In this document: piece after piece, positions 17,197 through 26,066 of the stretch
How positions within the stretch are numbered: position 1 is the stretch's first letter
Layout: each line of letters begins with the position of its first letter
Source of the DNA: Fimbriimonadaceae bacterium
GTDB taxonomy: Bacteria; Armatimonadota; Fimbriimonadia; Fimbriimonadales; Fimbriimonadaceae
Assembly: GCA_019638775.1 (NCBI GenBank)
Contig: JAHBTD010000001.1
Coordinates: 1,240,001-1,304,000 of the forward strand
DNA length: 64,000 bases
Direction of reading: 5' to 3'
Made by a program: the position numbers and the translations under genes
Notes under the pieces: model-generated
Database searches by the model: none
Told to the model about the DNA's origin: nothing
Seen by the model: the letters and a program-made list of their open reading frames with translations, nothing else

Positions 17197-18561
17197 ATGG
17201 CAGCCACCGCCCCCTCCCCAACCGCCACCGGCCAAATCACCCTTCCCCAGATCGCCGACTTCCAAAAGGCCTTCGAAGCCGACCCCCGCAACCGCGCCGC
17301 CATGAACGCGGTCTGCACCACCACGGTCCCCAAGGTCGCGCTGAACCGCCGCAAGGTCACCCAGAACAACATGACCTTCAGCGTGCATCTGCCCGAGAAC
17401 AAGATCACCAGCCAGAACGGGAGCGGGCGGTGCTGGATGTTTGCCGCGCTGAACACCCTGCGTGTGGTCGCCATCAAGAACATGAACTTGGGCGACGACT
17501 TCGAGCTCTCCCAAAACCACACCATGTTCTGGGACAAGTTTGAAAAGGCCAACTACTTTCTGGAGGCGGTGCTGGACACCCTGGACGAACCCACCGACGG
17601 ACGCCTGATTGCCCACCTTTTCGCCGCTCCCATCCAAGATGGAGGCCAGTGGCACATGTTCATCAACTTGGTGAAGAAGCACGGCCTGGTGCCCAAAAGC
17701 GTGATGCCCGAGACCGAAAGCAGCTCCAGCACGGGGCAGATGAACTCTCAGATCACTCTGCGGCTAAAGGAGTACGGCTGCCGACTCCGCGAAGCCCACC
17801 GCGCCGGAAAGTCGATGGACGAGCTGAGAGCCATGAAGCCCGCCATGCTTGAGCAGGTCTACAAGATGCTCTGCATCCATCTGGGCGAGCCGCCCACTCA
17901 GTTCGAGTGGCAGTGGCGCGACAAGGACAAGGCGTTCCACCGCGACGGCATCCTCACCCCGCAAGAGTTCTATCGAAAGCACATCGACGTCGACCTGAGC
18001 GATATGATCTGCCTCATCCACTGCCCCCAGTCGAGCAAGCAGTTCGACGAGGTCTACACCATCAAGTATCTGGGCAACGTGGTGGGCGGAGAGGATATCA
18101 AGTACCTGAACGTCGATCTCGACGTGATGAAGGCAGCCGCCATTAAGCAGATGCAGAACGGTGAGCCGGTCTGGTTCGGTTGCGACGTGGGCAAGTACCT
18201 TGACCGCGAAGGCGGCTGGATGGACGTGGAGCAGTTCGACTATGACCTAGTCTACGGTTCGCACTCTACGCTGAATAAGGCCGAGCGGCTGGACTACGGC
18301 GAGTCGCTCATGACCCATGCGATGGTCTTTACCGGGGTCGATCTGGACGATGACGGCAGCCCCCGAAAGTGGCGCGTCGAAAACTCTTGGGGCGAAAAAG
18401 GCGGCGACAAAGGCTTTTACGCCATGACCGACAAATGGTTCGACGAGTTCAACTATGAGGTTGTGGTACACCAGAAGTACCTGCCCGAAGAGTACGTGAA
18501 GATGCTTGATCGGCCTGCGGTGGAACTGGAACCCTGGGATCCGATGGGGTCGTTGGCGTAG
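17197..18561 (+). CDS. pepC: Aminopeptidase C / bleomycin-hydrolase-type cysteine peptidase (C1B)
   Basis: A 454-aa papain-fold peptidase of family C1B, a cytosolic hexameric-cage aminopeptidase. The catalytic set is complete: Gln and Cys in QNGSGRCWMFAALN, His in SLMTHAMVFTGVDL and Asn in WRVENSWGEKG. The insertion and C-terminal tail typical of the subfamily are present (LYDPM-like end: LEPWDPMGSLA), which in homologues reaches into the active site to fix exopeptidase cleavage. The length fits. Codon use is strikingly GC-rich compared with the neighbours. It stands alone, with a 156-base AT-rich gap downstream. Confidence 0.93.
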   Translation: MAATAPSPTATGQITLPQIADFQKAFEADPRNRAAMNAVCTTTVPKVALNRRKVTQNNMTFSVHLPENKITSQNGSGRCWMFAALNTLRVVAIKNMNLGDDFELSQNHTMFWDKFEKANYFLEAVLDTLDEPTDGRLIAHLFAAPIQDGGQWHMFINLVKKHGLVPKSVMPETESSSSTGQMNSQITLRLKEYGCRLREAHRAGKSMDELRAMKPAMLEQVYKMLCIHLGEPPTQFEWQWRDKDKAFHRDGILTPQEFYRKHIDVDLSDMICLIHCPQSSKQFDEVYTIKYLGNVVGGEDIKYLNVDLDVMKAAAIKQMQNGEPVWFGCDVGKYLDREGGWMDVEQFDYDLVYGSHSTLNKAERLDYGESLMTHAMVFTGVDLDDDGSPRKWRVENSWGEKGGDKGFYAMTDKWFDEFNYEVVVHQKYLPEEYVKMLDRPAVELEPWDPMGSLA

Positions 18562-18717
18562 GGAGCTATAGTTAATCTATTTATTCCTCTCCTTTGGGTG
18601 GAGAGAGGGTGAACCGTACAATTGAACTTTAAACAGAGTGTAATGATTAAATAAGGTACACGAATCCCAATGCAGTAAATACTAATCTATTAGAAACAAA
18701 CGTAATACCTTGTATCA

Positions 18718-19479
18718 TTACCTGATCATGGGGCTTTCTGGTAGCTTTTTCCGTGAAGTCATCAAGTATTCACAGTGAGGAGCGATTACGTGATTATCAC
18801 GAGATCTTCCAACTCTAATATCATCAGAATTGACGCTAATTATATGAGAGTTGTCACTTATAGAAAACAGCTTTTCAATGAAGTTTTTTATGTTAGTCTT
18901 GTCAGCAATAGGGCTCCATACTTCAAAAAGTCGCACTTGTTGGTAGTTAGCTCCTGGCGGAATCATTGGGCCCTCAAAAATTGTTCTTACGTGTTTGAAT
19001 CTGATGTTGGTCGGGACCTGAATCGAAACTTCTGCCTCTTTCAATTCTTCTTTTAGTTCACGCCTTATGCAGTCATTGCCTTGCTCTCTGTCATTGTTCA
19101 GCGTATACCAGTGCAGAAGGCTACTACAGTGCTTTCGAGGAAGAAACCCACGCAGGTCATTATGAGCATCGCCAGCTGGTGCGAGCATATGAGGCCGGAA
19201 TTCTACACTGTTTAGAAACGAACTTGCGCTATCAAAGTATTTGATGACTCCACCAAAGGGAGCAAAAGTTTCAGGCCTGTGAAGATTACGGACTATTAAA
19301 AAGTGATTGTCTATTTCTAATGACAATATTGCAGAAAAGGCTACTCTTGCCTCCTCTGATGACTTCCATATTTTAAATGTGGTTAGCTTGCTACGAGTTC
19401 GAAGTGCGCCGATTGTGCGATCTGCGCCCTTCTGAATGATATGCTCAAACAAAGCATCTAATATTTTCGAAAGAGCCAT
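18718..19479 (-). CDS. NUDIX-like protein (possible SMODS-associated NUDIX type), low-GC
   Basis: A 253-aa protein whose middle contains a NUDIX-box-like helix: RREQGNDCIRRELKEELKEA around residues 135-155 includes R-E-L-x-E-E-L, the metal-binding core. The N-terminal about 100 residues (FKIWKSSEEARVAFSAILSL and on) resemble the leader seen in NUDIX proteins associated with nucleotide-signalling defence systems, but this is from memory and only moderately sure. NUDIX enzymes hydrolyse nucleoside diphosphates linked to other groups. The gene and its flanks are much richer in A+T than the surroundings, an isolated sign of horizontal transfer. No cyclase or effector gene is adjacent. Confidence 0.5.
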   Translation of the reverse strand: MALSKILDALFEHIIQKGADRTIGALRTRSKLTTFKIWKSSEEARVAFSAILSLEIDNHFLIVRNLHRPETFAPFGGVIKYFDSASSFLNSVEFRPHMLAPAGDAHNDLRGFLPRKHCSSLLHWYTLNNDREQGNDCIRRELKEELKEAEVSIQVPTNIRFKHVRTIFEGPMIPPGANYQQVRLFEVWSPIADKTNIKNFIEKLFSISDNSHIISVNSDDIRVGRSRDNHVIAPHCEYLMTSRKKLPESPMIR

Positions 19480-19590
19480 GCTCCCCTCTTAAGGCTCCAT
19501 TATATCCGACAATAAAGTCTCAGGTAGCGAAAATATAATCGTCACGCTCGTTTAGTTGAGAATCCCGAGAATCAAACACACCCATTCCCG

Positions 19591-20187
19591 TTACCCCCTA
19601 CACCAAAGGCCGGGGACAAACTTAAGCTCATTCTCAGCCATCTGCCAAGTCCGACGCACCGGCTTTCCGATATCCCGCACTCCCGCAGGCCATTCCCTGC
19701 GATCGACGTACTGCGAGAACGTGCGCTCCTCCACAATGCCCTTGTCGAGCCGACTCACGTCCCCGTTCAGGACGTCGAGCAGTTCGGTCGGGCGCATGGT
19801 CTGCGGGTTGAACCACCACACCGTCGTGTGGTCGTGCTGCCCGCGACTCCACTTTGTCGCCAGCATCCAAGTAGGAAAGAACTTATGGAACCTGCCTTGC
19901 TTGTCTTCAAAGTCCTCATGGCTCTTGTAAGCATGAACCGAAACAGCAATGATACGCGGATCTCCTTCAATCCGCGTCGACGTAATCAGTTCCTTTCCCC
20001 CAACCCCGTCAAGCTCGATGAGATCGATCATCGTCTTCTTGGAGCCTCCTGACCGAGTGCCGTACCAGCTGACATGGGCCACATAGTTCGGCGGGCCTGG
20101 ATCGACTCGGAACATCTTTGAATAGTGCGTGTGCCAACTGTCGGCTGGAGGAACTGCCAGAATAGCAAGTACAAGAAAGGCGGTCAC
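19591..20187 (-). CDS. Secreted hypothetical protein, 198 aa
   Basis: Unrecognised. A short signal peptide (MTAFLVLAILAVPPADS) is followed by a soluble domain rich in Trp and His (SWHTHYSKMFRVDPGPPNY, TWMLATKWSRGQHDHTTVWW, RRTWQMAENELKF), suggesting a compact beta domain. No lipobox. It is a single gene between the low-GC NUDIX-like gene and the rightward gene at 20311. GC content is back at the level of the bulk of the window. Confidence 0.65.
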   Translation of the reverse strand: MTAFLVLAILAVPPADSWHTHYSKMFRVDPGPPNYVAHVSWYGTRSGGSKKTMIDLIELDGVGGKELITSTRIEGDPRIIAVSVHAYKSHEDFEDKQGRFHKFFPTWMLATKWSRGQHDHTTVWWFNPQTMRPTELLDVLNGDVSRLDKGIVEERTFSQYVDRREWPAGVRDIGKPVRRTWQMAENELKFVPGLWCRG

Positions 20188-20310
20188 CTATCTATTGTAG
20201 TGCAGGCATAGACCGAGCGCTGCCTCAGAGTTTTGTATTTCATCCCAAACTAGCCGTGCTCCGTTAGGCGTCTTTATATTGAAGATGCAGATGTCCAGGG
20301 GATCTCACCC

Positions 20311-20658
20311 ATGAGTAAGAAAGACATCATTGTAGCTATAGTTCTTGTAGCTATCTTTGGCGTGGTCTGCTATGTCGGCCTGATATGGATATTCGACACC
20401 TCGCACGAAGAACAGCTTGCAAGGAGCTTGATCGGCAAGCCCTGGTCGGAGGTCGAGCCAGCAATGGGCAAGCCAAGGTGGAAGTACGACGCGAAGACGT
20501 TTAACGAGGTTGAGCGGGCGAATATTCTTCACTCTTTTTCTCCCAAAGATATCCCCACTGCCAACGGCGAAGTGATGCTGTTCAACCCTCCCGTGACGCT
20601 GATCATCCTTTACGAGAAGGATGGGAAGGTTGAGAAGGTCTACGTTGGACGGACTTAA
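20311..20658 (+). CDS. Small membrane-anchored protein, 115 aa
   Basis: One N-terminal transmembrane helix (IIVAIVLVAIFGVVCYVGLI) after a short basic leader, then a soluble domain of about 85 residues with LARSLIGKPWSEVEPAMGKP, a helix pattern like that of SmpA/BamE-type small lipoproteins (x-G-x-x-x-x-x-V-x-x-x-x-G-x-P), and VTLIILYEKDGKVEKVYVG, a final beta-hairpin also typical of them. It has no lipobox. The resemblance suggests an envelope-assembly or sensor-like small domain; this is inference from pattern only. Confidence 0.65.
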   Translation: MSKKDIIVAIVLVAIFGVVCYVGLIWIFDTSHEEQLARSLIGKPWSEVEPAMGKPRWKYDAKTFNEVERANILHSFSPKDIPTANGEVMLFNPPVTLIILYEKDGKVEKVYVGRT

Positions 20659-20761
20659 ATGCTTGGTATAGGACTTTACAGGCCGCTGAAACCCAAGCCT
20701 GCTATGCGATCGTCGCTGTAGTGGCTGAAAGAGAGTGAGCCTAATGAAAGGAGCTGGATCC

Positions 20762-21433
20762 ATGAGGCGAAAGCCAAGTGCATTTTCCTTGGTCGAACTT
20801 CTCATTGCCATCGCGATCGTCGCCGTTATCGCCGCCATCCTCTTGGTCGTGTTTATGCGCGTGAAGGAGAGCGGAAAGCGAACCCAGTGCCTGTCTAACC
20901 TGCACCAGCTGGGATTGTCCATTTCCATGTATCAGACCGACTGGGACGGGCAAAACCCCAAGGATCAACTGCTTACAAGAACGCCCCGCAAGCAGTATGT
21001 ATACGAAGCCCTGAAACCATACTTCAAGACCCGGGATATCTTGCACTGCCCAGATCAGCTCAAAGTCAAGGGTTTTGACCTTGGCTATGTCTATCGGAGC
21101 GGTCCACGCCAACTCGGCGACGAGTACAAAACTCGCCTTGGACTCGACCCCATGTCCGTCGTGTTCTATTGCCAAGATCACCTCCAGCGAAGCCTAAAGG
21201 AAGGCCGTGTGGAGTACGTCGATTTTGAAAAGGATGCCAACGGAAAGTACATCGGTATCTACCAGGTGGTGCGGAATGACACCTCGACAAAGGCATTCGA
21301 CGCCAAGCTGGTGGAGGAATGGGTTACCGATGGCAAAGACTGGTGGCTATGGTCGCAGGTTCCGGCGGGCGTGAACTACGGCTCGGTGATCGACCGATTT
21401 CCTGGCGAGCCTTGGCCCCCAGAGTTTGAGTGA
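20762..21433 (+). CDS. Type II/IV pseudopilin-like protein
   Basis: The N-terminus MRRKPSAFSLVELLIAIAIV is a prepilin cleavage and N-methylation site: short basic leader, cleavage before Phe, Glu at position 5, then a roughly 20-residue hydrophobic helix. The globular part (TQCLSNLHQLGLSISMYQTD, then tryptophan-rich C-terminus) is of the kind abundant in planctomycetes and armatimonads. ATG 20762 is fixed by AAGGAG ending 10 bases upstream, even though the frame is open to 20735. No pilus-assembly gene is adjacent, so it may be one of many stand-alone pseudopilins. Confidence 0.88.
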   Translation: MRRKPSAFSLVELLIAIAIVAVIAAILLVVFMRVKESGKRTQCLSNLHQLGLSISMYQTDWDGQNPKDQLLTRTPRKQYVYEALKPYFKTRDILHCPDQLKVKGFDLGYVYRSGPRQLGDEYKTRLGLDPMSVVFYCQDHLQRSLKEGRVEYVDFEKDANGKYIGIYQVVRNDTSTKAFDAKLVEEWVTDGKDWWLWSQVPAGVNYGSVIDRFPGEPWPPEFE

Positions 21434-21479
21434 TAGGCGGTTTATGCCGAGGTCTGCGAATAGCGTATAAACTGATTGA

Positions 21480-21992
21480 GTGGACTTTGAACGTCTGGCA
21501 TCGCGGCATAAGGACGCTGTTTACCGACAGCTTTTTCGCATGTGTGGGAATCACGAGGATGCGGAAGATGTGCTGGTGGAGTCGCTGGCGAGGGCTTACC
21601 GGTTTCAGGACCAGTTGCAGGATGAACGGGCCTTTCAGGGGTGGCTGGCGCAGATCGGCAGGCGGACATGCGGCCGGTTGAAAAAGCGGGAATCTTTGCG
21701 TCCGTTCTTTAGCATGGCGCTGCTTGAAGAGGAGGGGTTTCAGCCGGTTTCCGATGTTGCCACGCCGGAGGAGGTTGCGATGGAGGGCGAGATGAGGGAC
21801 TGCATTCATCGGGCCTTGGACGGCCTTCCCGACCTCTATCGCGAGGCGTACCAATTGCGGGATATTGAGGAGTTGACGGCAGAGGAGGCGTCTCGTCGGT
21901 TAGGGATCACAATTGCGGCGCTGAAGTCGCGACTGCACCGGGCGAGGGCGATGGTGCGCGAGCGCATCGATTGTGAGTTGGAGGTCGGATAG
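21480..21992 (+). CDS. ECF-type RNA polymerase sigma factor
   Basis: A 170-aa sigma-70 family protein. Region 2 is visible as AVYRQLFRMCGNHEDAEDVL (the D-A-E-D-x-x motif for core RNA polymerase and -10 binding), and region 4 as LPDLYREAYQLRDIEELTAE followed by the helix-turn-helix ASRRLGITIAALKSRLHRAR, which reads -35 elements. The start is GTG 21480. There is no anti-sigma gene immediately downstream: the next gene is the TauE/SafE permease 56 bases away, so co-regulation is possible but not shown. Target promoters cannot be predicted. Confidence 0.9.
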   Translation: MDFERLASRHKDAVYRQLFRMCGNHEDAEDVLVESLARAYRFQDQLQDERAFQGWLAQIGRRTCGRLKKRESLRPFFSMALLEEEGFQPVSDVATPEEVAMEGEMRDCIHRALDGLPDLYREAYQLRDIEELTAEEASRRLGITIAALKSRLHRARAMVRERIDCELEVG

Positions 21993-22048
21993 GTTTTTGG
22001 GTGTTTGACCCATCCGAAGAATCCATCGGGTGATGTTGCCCTTCTGTC

Positions 22049-22891
22049 ATGGTAGAGCTGACGGCGACCATGATTATTCTTGGCTATATTGCTTCTCTTT
22101 TGATCGGCCTAAGTCTTGGCCTGATGGGGGCTGGTGGGTCCATTCTGACTGTGCCGGTGCTGGTCTATCTCTTTGGGCTTTCGCCCACTCAGGCGACGGG
22201 TGATTCTCTGTTTATCGTTGGGTTGACGGCGGCGCTCGGATCGATCATGTACTTTCGGACTGGCGAGATCGATTTTCGTGTGGCGTTAGTTTTTGGCGGG
22301 CCGTCGCTGGTGAGTGTTTACTTGACCCGCGCTCTTGTTGTTCCGGCGCTTCCTGTACAGATGGGCTCTATTTCGAGGGACTCCTTCTTGATGGGTTTCT
22401 TTGCGCTGCTCATGTTGGGGTCGGCCTATGCTTTTTTACGGCCTCGAGGTTTTGCGGAGCGTTCGGAGCCGACGAATATGAATCCGATCGCGATGGGCTT
22501 GCGAGGTATGGCAGTTGGGCTGATCACAGGGCTTGTTGGGGCGGGGGGCGGCTTTCTAATCATCCCGGCATTGGTCTTGATGGCGGGCCTGCCGATGAAG
22601 CGAGCGGTGGGGACAAGCTTGCTGATTATCGCGGTGAACTCGGCGGTCGGGTTGGCTGGGCAAGCTACCGCGGGCCAGTCGCTGGACTGGTCGGTTCTTC
22701 TGCCGGTAGCGGCGATTGCCTTTGTGGGGATGTGGATTGGCTCAACGGTTGCAAAGCGGGTGGATGGGCGAGCGCTGCGGCCTGTTTTTGGTGTAATGGT
22801 GCTGTTGTTGGGGGTGTTTACGTTGGGCAAGGAGATTTTCTTTGCGAGCCCTCCGTTGCCAGCTAAGACCGTGCGGACCACTCCGCAGTGA
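22049..22891 (+). CDS. TauE/SafE-family membrane permease
   Basis: A 280-aa protein with about eight hydrophobic segments and the internal duplication of the TauE/SafE (DUF81) family: [20 protein letters not shown] in the first half and [20 protein letters not shown] in the second. These G-A-G-G repeats mark the transport core. Members export sulfite, sulfoacetate or other organic or sulfur anions, but the substrate here is unknown. Its 3' end overlaps the convergent mqnA gene by 29 bases. Confidence 0.9.
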   Translation: MVELTATMIILGYIASLLIGLSLGLMGAGGSILTVPVLVYLFGLSPTQATGDSLFIVGLTAALGSIMYFRTGEIDFRVALVFGGPSLVSVYLTRALVVPALPVQMGSISRDSFLMGFFALLMLGSAYAFLRPRGFAERSEPTNMNPIAMGLRGMAVGLITGLVGAGGGFLIIPALVLMAGLPMKRAVGTSLLIIAVNSAVGLAGQATAGQSLDWSVLLPVAAIAFVGMWIGSTVAKRVDGRALRPVFGVMVLLLGVFTLGKEIFFASPPLPAKTVRTTPQ

Positions 22892-23669
22892 TGACTTCGG
22901 GCAACTGCGAAGCTTTAAGAATTTTGTGCTTCATGAGGAGTTGGCGGAAGGCTTCGAGGCCGGAAAGATGGTCGTCGCCGAGTTCAAAGTCCATCACGTT
23001 TGTGAGGTAGTGCTCTGCGATCTCGAGTGGGAAACTGGTTTCTTCGGCGGCTTCGGGGACGATCTCCGACATGCGCACAAGCCCCTCTTGCATAGCGGCA
23101 AAAAGGTGCCCGCTGAGGGCGCCAGTCATTCCTCCGCGCCCCAGCCACACCGCCCAAACGAACGGCAGGCCGGTGAGGGCGCGCCACTCTGCACCGAGGT
23201 CGATGATGTGGTATTCGCCGGTGGGCTGGCGCATGCCGTTGTCGCCGATGAGAAGACCCGCGTCGTGCTTTTTCAGCATTTCGGGGAGGCTGGGGGGCAT
23301 CGGCTCGACTTCTGGGTGGACGTCGTAATTCTCGGCGAGCACGATCTGGGCGAGGGCATTGCTGGTCATGGAGCTTTGGTCGAGAGCAAGGCTTTTGATC
23401 TCTTGGGGCTCGACTTTGCTAAAGATGCGAACCGACATGACGTCTGCATAGCTGCTGATGGAAACGCCGTCGGTGATGCGGGCTCCTGGCATGCGCAGAG
23501 CTTCGATGGAAGAAACGAGGATGGCGGATGCGGTGCCGTCGTCGAGCATCTTGGGGAGCTTTGAGGGGACGTCAAAGAGGACTTTGACGGGTGAGCTTTC
23601 GCCTGCGTGTTTGAACGCCCAAACCAGGGGTTTGGCGTTGAGATAAGGCACACATCCGACGGTGTACAT
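22863..23669 (-). CDS. mqnA: Chorismate dehydratase MqnA (futalosine pathway)
   Basis: MqnA removes water from chorismate to give 3-enolpyruvylbenzoate, the first step of the futalosine route to menaquinone. The 268-aa protein starts [19 protein letters not shown], the family's opening signature, and has the periplasmic-binding-protein-like two-lobe fold with [13 protein letters not shown] (SS-x-TS substrate loop) and [21 protein letters not shown] is another family block. The neighbouring mqn genes are not in the window, so the pathway genes are scattered. It implies menaquinone-based respiration. Confidence 0.93.
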   Translation of the reverse strand: MYTVGCVPYLNAKPLVWAFKHAGESSPVKVLFDVPSKLPKMLDDGTASAILVSSIEALRMPGARITDGVSISSYADVMSVRIFSKVEPQEIKSLALDQSSMTSNALAQIVLAENYDVHPEVEPMPPSLPEMLKKHDAGLLIGDNGMRQPTGEYHIIDLGAEWRALTGLPFVWAVWLGRGGMTGALSGHLFAAMQEGLVRMSEIVPEAAEETSFPLEIAEHYLTNVMDFELGDDHLSGLEAFRQLLMKHKILKASQLPEVITAEWSARS

Positions 23670-23689
23670 GGTTTCAGTTTGACATGGTG

Positions 23690-24110
23690 GAGAGTCTGCT
23701 CACAGCAGATTGACCCCCATCCCTCAGTTCGCTGCGCTCACCCTGACACGTCGGGGCAGGCACATCCCTTCCCTAAATGCAGGGGGAAGGGATTCATTCA
23801 AATACTTGTAAGTGCGTCATGCCGAATTCAAGTCAACAGCCCCTCCCCCTGCGAAGCGAGGGGGAGGGGATAAAGGGGTGGGGGTTCTGAAGTTTCCTAA
23901 CTGTGCAAACTTGTGCATTGTAACCGGCAGGGATGGGCGAACTCGACCCCCATCCCCAGTTCGCTGCGCTCACTGATCCCTTCCCCCTCGCTCCGTAGGG
24001 GGAAGGGAGTTTCGGTGCCGTTCCAAGGTTGCTTACCCCTCTTCCCATTCTCGCTTTGCTCATACAGGGACGGGGCTGGGCGAGTTTCACCCATGTGTTG
24101 TAGGCTAGAG
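23690..24110. repeat. Cluster of GC-rich dispersed palindromes
   Basis: The 457-base gap 23670-24126 has no credible gene. It holds two diverged copies of a unit of the type ACCCCCATCCC-CAGTTCGCTGCGCTCA...TTCCC-GGGGGAAGGGA, plus a hairpin CCCTCCCCCTGCG / CGAGGGGGAGGGG around 23840-23869. Similar purine/pyrimidine hairpins recur at about 29850, 31370 and 59215. Confidence 0.55.
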
Positions 24111-24126
24111 ACAGATACGCCAAGGC

Positions 24127-24861
24127 TTATTTGTCTTTGCGGGCAACGGCGATCAGGCTGGACCCCCAGGGCAGTCGGACTCGCTCTATCAGCCATCCTT
24201 CAAAGCGTTGAAGGCCAATAAGCAGGCTGTTGAACCATTTCGGGACGGTGATGAGGGATGCCTTGGCCTCGCCCTTTCTGCGCTTCTCGAAGATACGCAG
24301 GACCACCACCACCGGAAACAGAAAGAACACCGAATAGCTGATCCTCATCTGCTTGAATCCGCCAGCCTCAAGCGCGGTACGGAGGTCACGCCTGCGGTAT
24401 CGCCGGAAGTGCATGAGGGCAATGTCGTGCGGCCCCCAAAGGCTCATAAATGCGGGCACACTCATTACGAGAACACCACCCGGTTTGAGCACTCGATAGG
24501 CTTCTTTATAAGCGGCGATGTGGTCATCGATGTGCTCAAAGATGTCTAGCGCGATGATGGCATCGAAGGAGTTGGACTGGAGGGGGAGCCACTCGCCGCG
24601 AGCCTGGGCGAGGGGAGTCAGCCCGCGCCTTCGGCAGAACTGCAGGGCGAGGTTGCTCATATCAAGGCCCACCGGCTCGGTCCACTGCGTCAGTTCGCCC
24701 ATGATTACGCCTGTGCCGCAGCCGAGATCGAGCACTTTGGGCTTGATCGAGGGGTTGGGGAAGGCGCGCCGGAGAAGTCCGAAGGCTAGATTGCGCCGTC
24801 CGACGAACCACCAATAGTGGTCCTCCAACTCGTACATGCGACCGTATTCTTCAGGATTCAC
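24127..24861 (-). CDS. Class I SAM-dependent methyltransferase
   Basis: A 244-aa Rossmann-fold methyltransferase. Motif I is VLDLGCGTGVIMGEL (S-adenosylmethionine binding), followed by VGLDMSN (acidic residue binding ribose), FDAIIALDIFEHIDDH and VLKPGGVLVMSVPAF. The C-terminal 80 residues include a hydrophobic stretch, VFFLFPVVVVLRIFEKRRK, suggesting membrane association, as in methyltransferases of lipid-linked glycans. It overlaps the GT2 gene by 11 bases, so the two are translated together and probably act on the same lipid-linked sugar pathway. Confidence 0.87.
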   Translation of the reverse strand: MNPEEYGRMYELEDHYWWFVGRRNLAFGLLRRAFPNPSIKPKVLDLGCGTGVIMGELTQWTEPVGLDMSNLALQFCRRRGLTPLAQARGEWLPLQSNSFDAIIALDIFEHIDDHIAAYKEAYRVLKPGGVLVMSVPAFMSLWGPHDIALMHFRRYRRRDLRTALEAGGFKQMRISYSVFFLFPVVVVLRIFEKRRKGEAKASLITVPKWFNSLLIGLQRFEGWLIERVRLPWGSSLIAVARKDK

Positions 24862-25591
24862 GCTCTCGTAACCGCCCCTTCTTGCCCTTAAGGCGGAGTT
24901 TTACCAAATCTCGGAGCATTCGCATGCCGTCACGTAGCGGATTGACCTTCGACCCGTCTTGGTGTCGCCACCGGATCGGGATCTCAGCGATGGTGTATCC
25001 GAGTTCACGGGCGATCAAAAGCGCCTCGAAGTCGTAGCTGAATCCGTCGAATTTACATCGCTTGAAAACGTCAACGGCGGCGGGCTTTTTGAACACCTTA
25101 AAGCCGCACTGAGTGTCTTCGATTCCTCGCACCGCGAGAAGCTGAACGGCTCGATTGAACAGCCGCCCGAGCTGTTCGCGATGCCAGGGTTGCCGAATCT
25201 CCAGGTTGCTCTCTTTGAGCGGGCGGCTGCCAATGGCGATATCTTTGCCTTCGTTGATGGCGGGAAGGAGCTTCTCAATCTCTTCGATTGGTGTGGCGAG
25301 GTCGGCGTCGTTGATCAGCAGAAGCTCGCCGTCGACTTCGAGCATGCCATGACGGACGGCGTGCCCTTTGCCCTTATTGGGCTTGTAGGCGAGGAGATGG
25401 AAGTTGGGATGCGTCGACGCGAAGGCTTGGACGATCTCTTCGGTCTTGTCCTTGCTTCCATCGCTGACAACGGTGACGCTCCACGAGTAGTCCTGTTCAA
25501 GGAAGTACTCATGGAGGCGTTCGAGCGTTCGATGAATCCGCTCTTCTTCGTCATACGCCGGTATCACCACGGCCAGGTAAGGCGTGCTCAA
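24851..25591 (-). CDS. Family 2 glycosyltransferase, polyprenyl-phosphate type
   Basis: A 246-aa GT-A enzyme like dolichyl/polyprenyl-phosphate beta-glucosyltransferases: YLAVVIPAYDEEERIHRTL at the N-terminus, VVSDGSKDKTEEIV, then the metal-binding LLINDADLATPIEEIE. GIEDTQCGFKVFKKPAAVDV and PIRWRHQDGSKVN are characteristic of this branch. It transfers a sugar from a nucleotide donor to a membrane polyprenyl phosphate. No membrane helices are fused. It is first in an overlapping pair with the methyltransferase. Confidence 0.9.
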   Translation of the reverse strand: MSTPYLAVVIPAYDEEERIHRTLERLHEYFLEQDYSWSVTVVSDGSKDKTEEIVQAFASTHPNFHLLAYKPNKGKGHAVRHGMLEVDGELLLINDADLATPIEEIEKLLPAINEGKDIAIGSRPLKESNLEIRQPWHREQLGRLFNRAVQLLAVRGIEDTQCGFKVFKKPAAVDVFKRCKFDGFSYDFEALLIARELGYTIAEIPIRWRHQDGSKVNPLRDGMRMLRDLVKLRLKGKKGRLRERES

Positions 25592-25618
25592 GGGTTGCTA
25601 GTGTACCGTTTGGCCCGG

Positions 25619-25984
25619 CTACTTCTTCTTGCTTTCGGGCTGATACCACTGCGACGAGACGTTGGTGTCGTTCGGCTTGGGCTTTGAGCCAACAACTTCG
25701 TCGACGAAGATGGAGGGTCGGTGAGGCTTGCGTGGGCGTGTTCGATCGACCGAAGCAGGGTCCATGCTTGTCTCAACGGACTCACTGGATTTCTTTGTCG
25801 CCATTTGCATCTGCTCTTTGGAGGTGGCCTCACGAGGCGCACCAGTGAGCTTCATCTCGGCCATCTGCTCTTCCATGGCGAGCTGCTCTTGGGTGGTTTT
25901 GCCCTGCCAAGTGATGGCAAAGATGATGCCGAGTAAAACGACGATGACGGATGCTAGGATAACGGGAGGCTTTTGTTTTTTCAT
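25619..25984 (-). CDS. Small membrane-anchored protein, 121 aa
   Basis: Unrecognised. MKKQKPPVILASVIVVLLGI is an N-terminal signal-anchor. The rest is hydrophilic, Lys/Glu/Ser/Pro-rich and probably disordered (MEEQMAEMKLTGAPREATSK and RPRKPHRPSIFVDEVVGSKP). It ends 27 bases before the GT2 start on the same strand, so may be in the same transcript. Low-complexity periplasmic tails like this often act as tethers; no function can be claimed. Confidence 0.6.
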   Translation of the reverse strand: MKKQKPPVILASVIVVLLGIIFAITWQGKTTQEQLAMEEQMAEMKLTGAPREATSKEQMQMATKKSSESVETSMDPASVDRTRPRKPHRPSIFVDEVVGSKPKPNDTNVSSQWYQPESKKK

Positions 25985-26066
25985 CGAATTGGGTCCAAGC
26001 GAAACAGTTTTGCGAAACGGCGTGTCTCAATAGTAGCAGGATTCGCGCCAGAACTCAGGATCACTT

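Noticed and set aside
17173-17682. Leftward frame antisense to pepC
   Set aside because: The opposite strand encodes an unmistakable C1B peptidase; high GC content produces long antisense frames here and at sufB.
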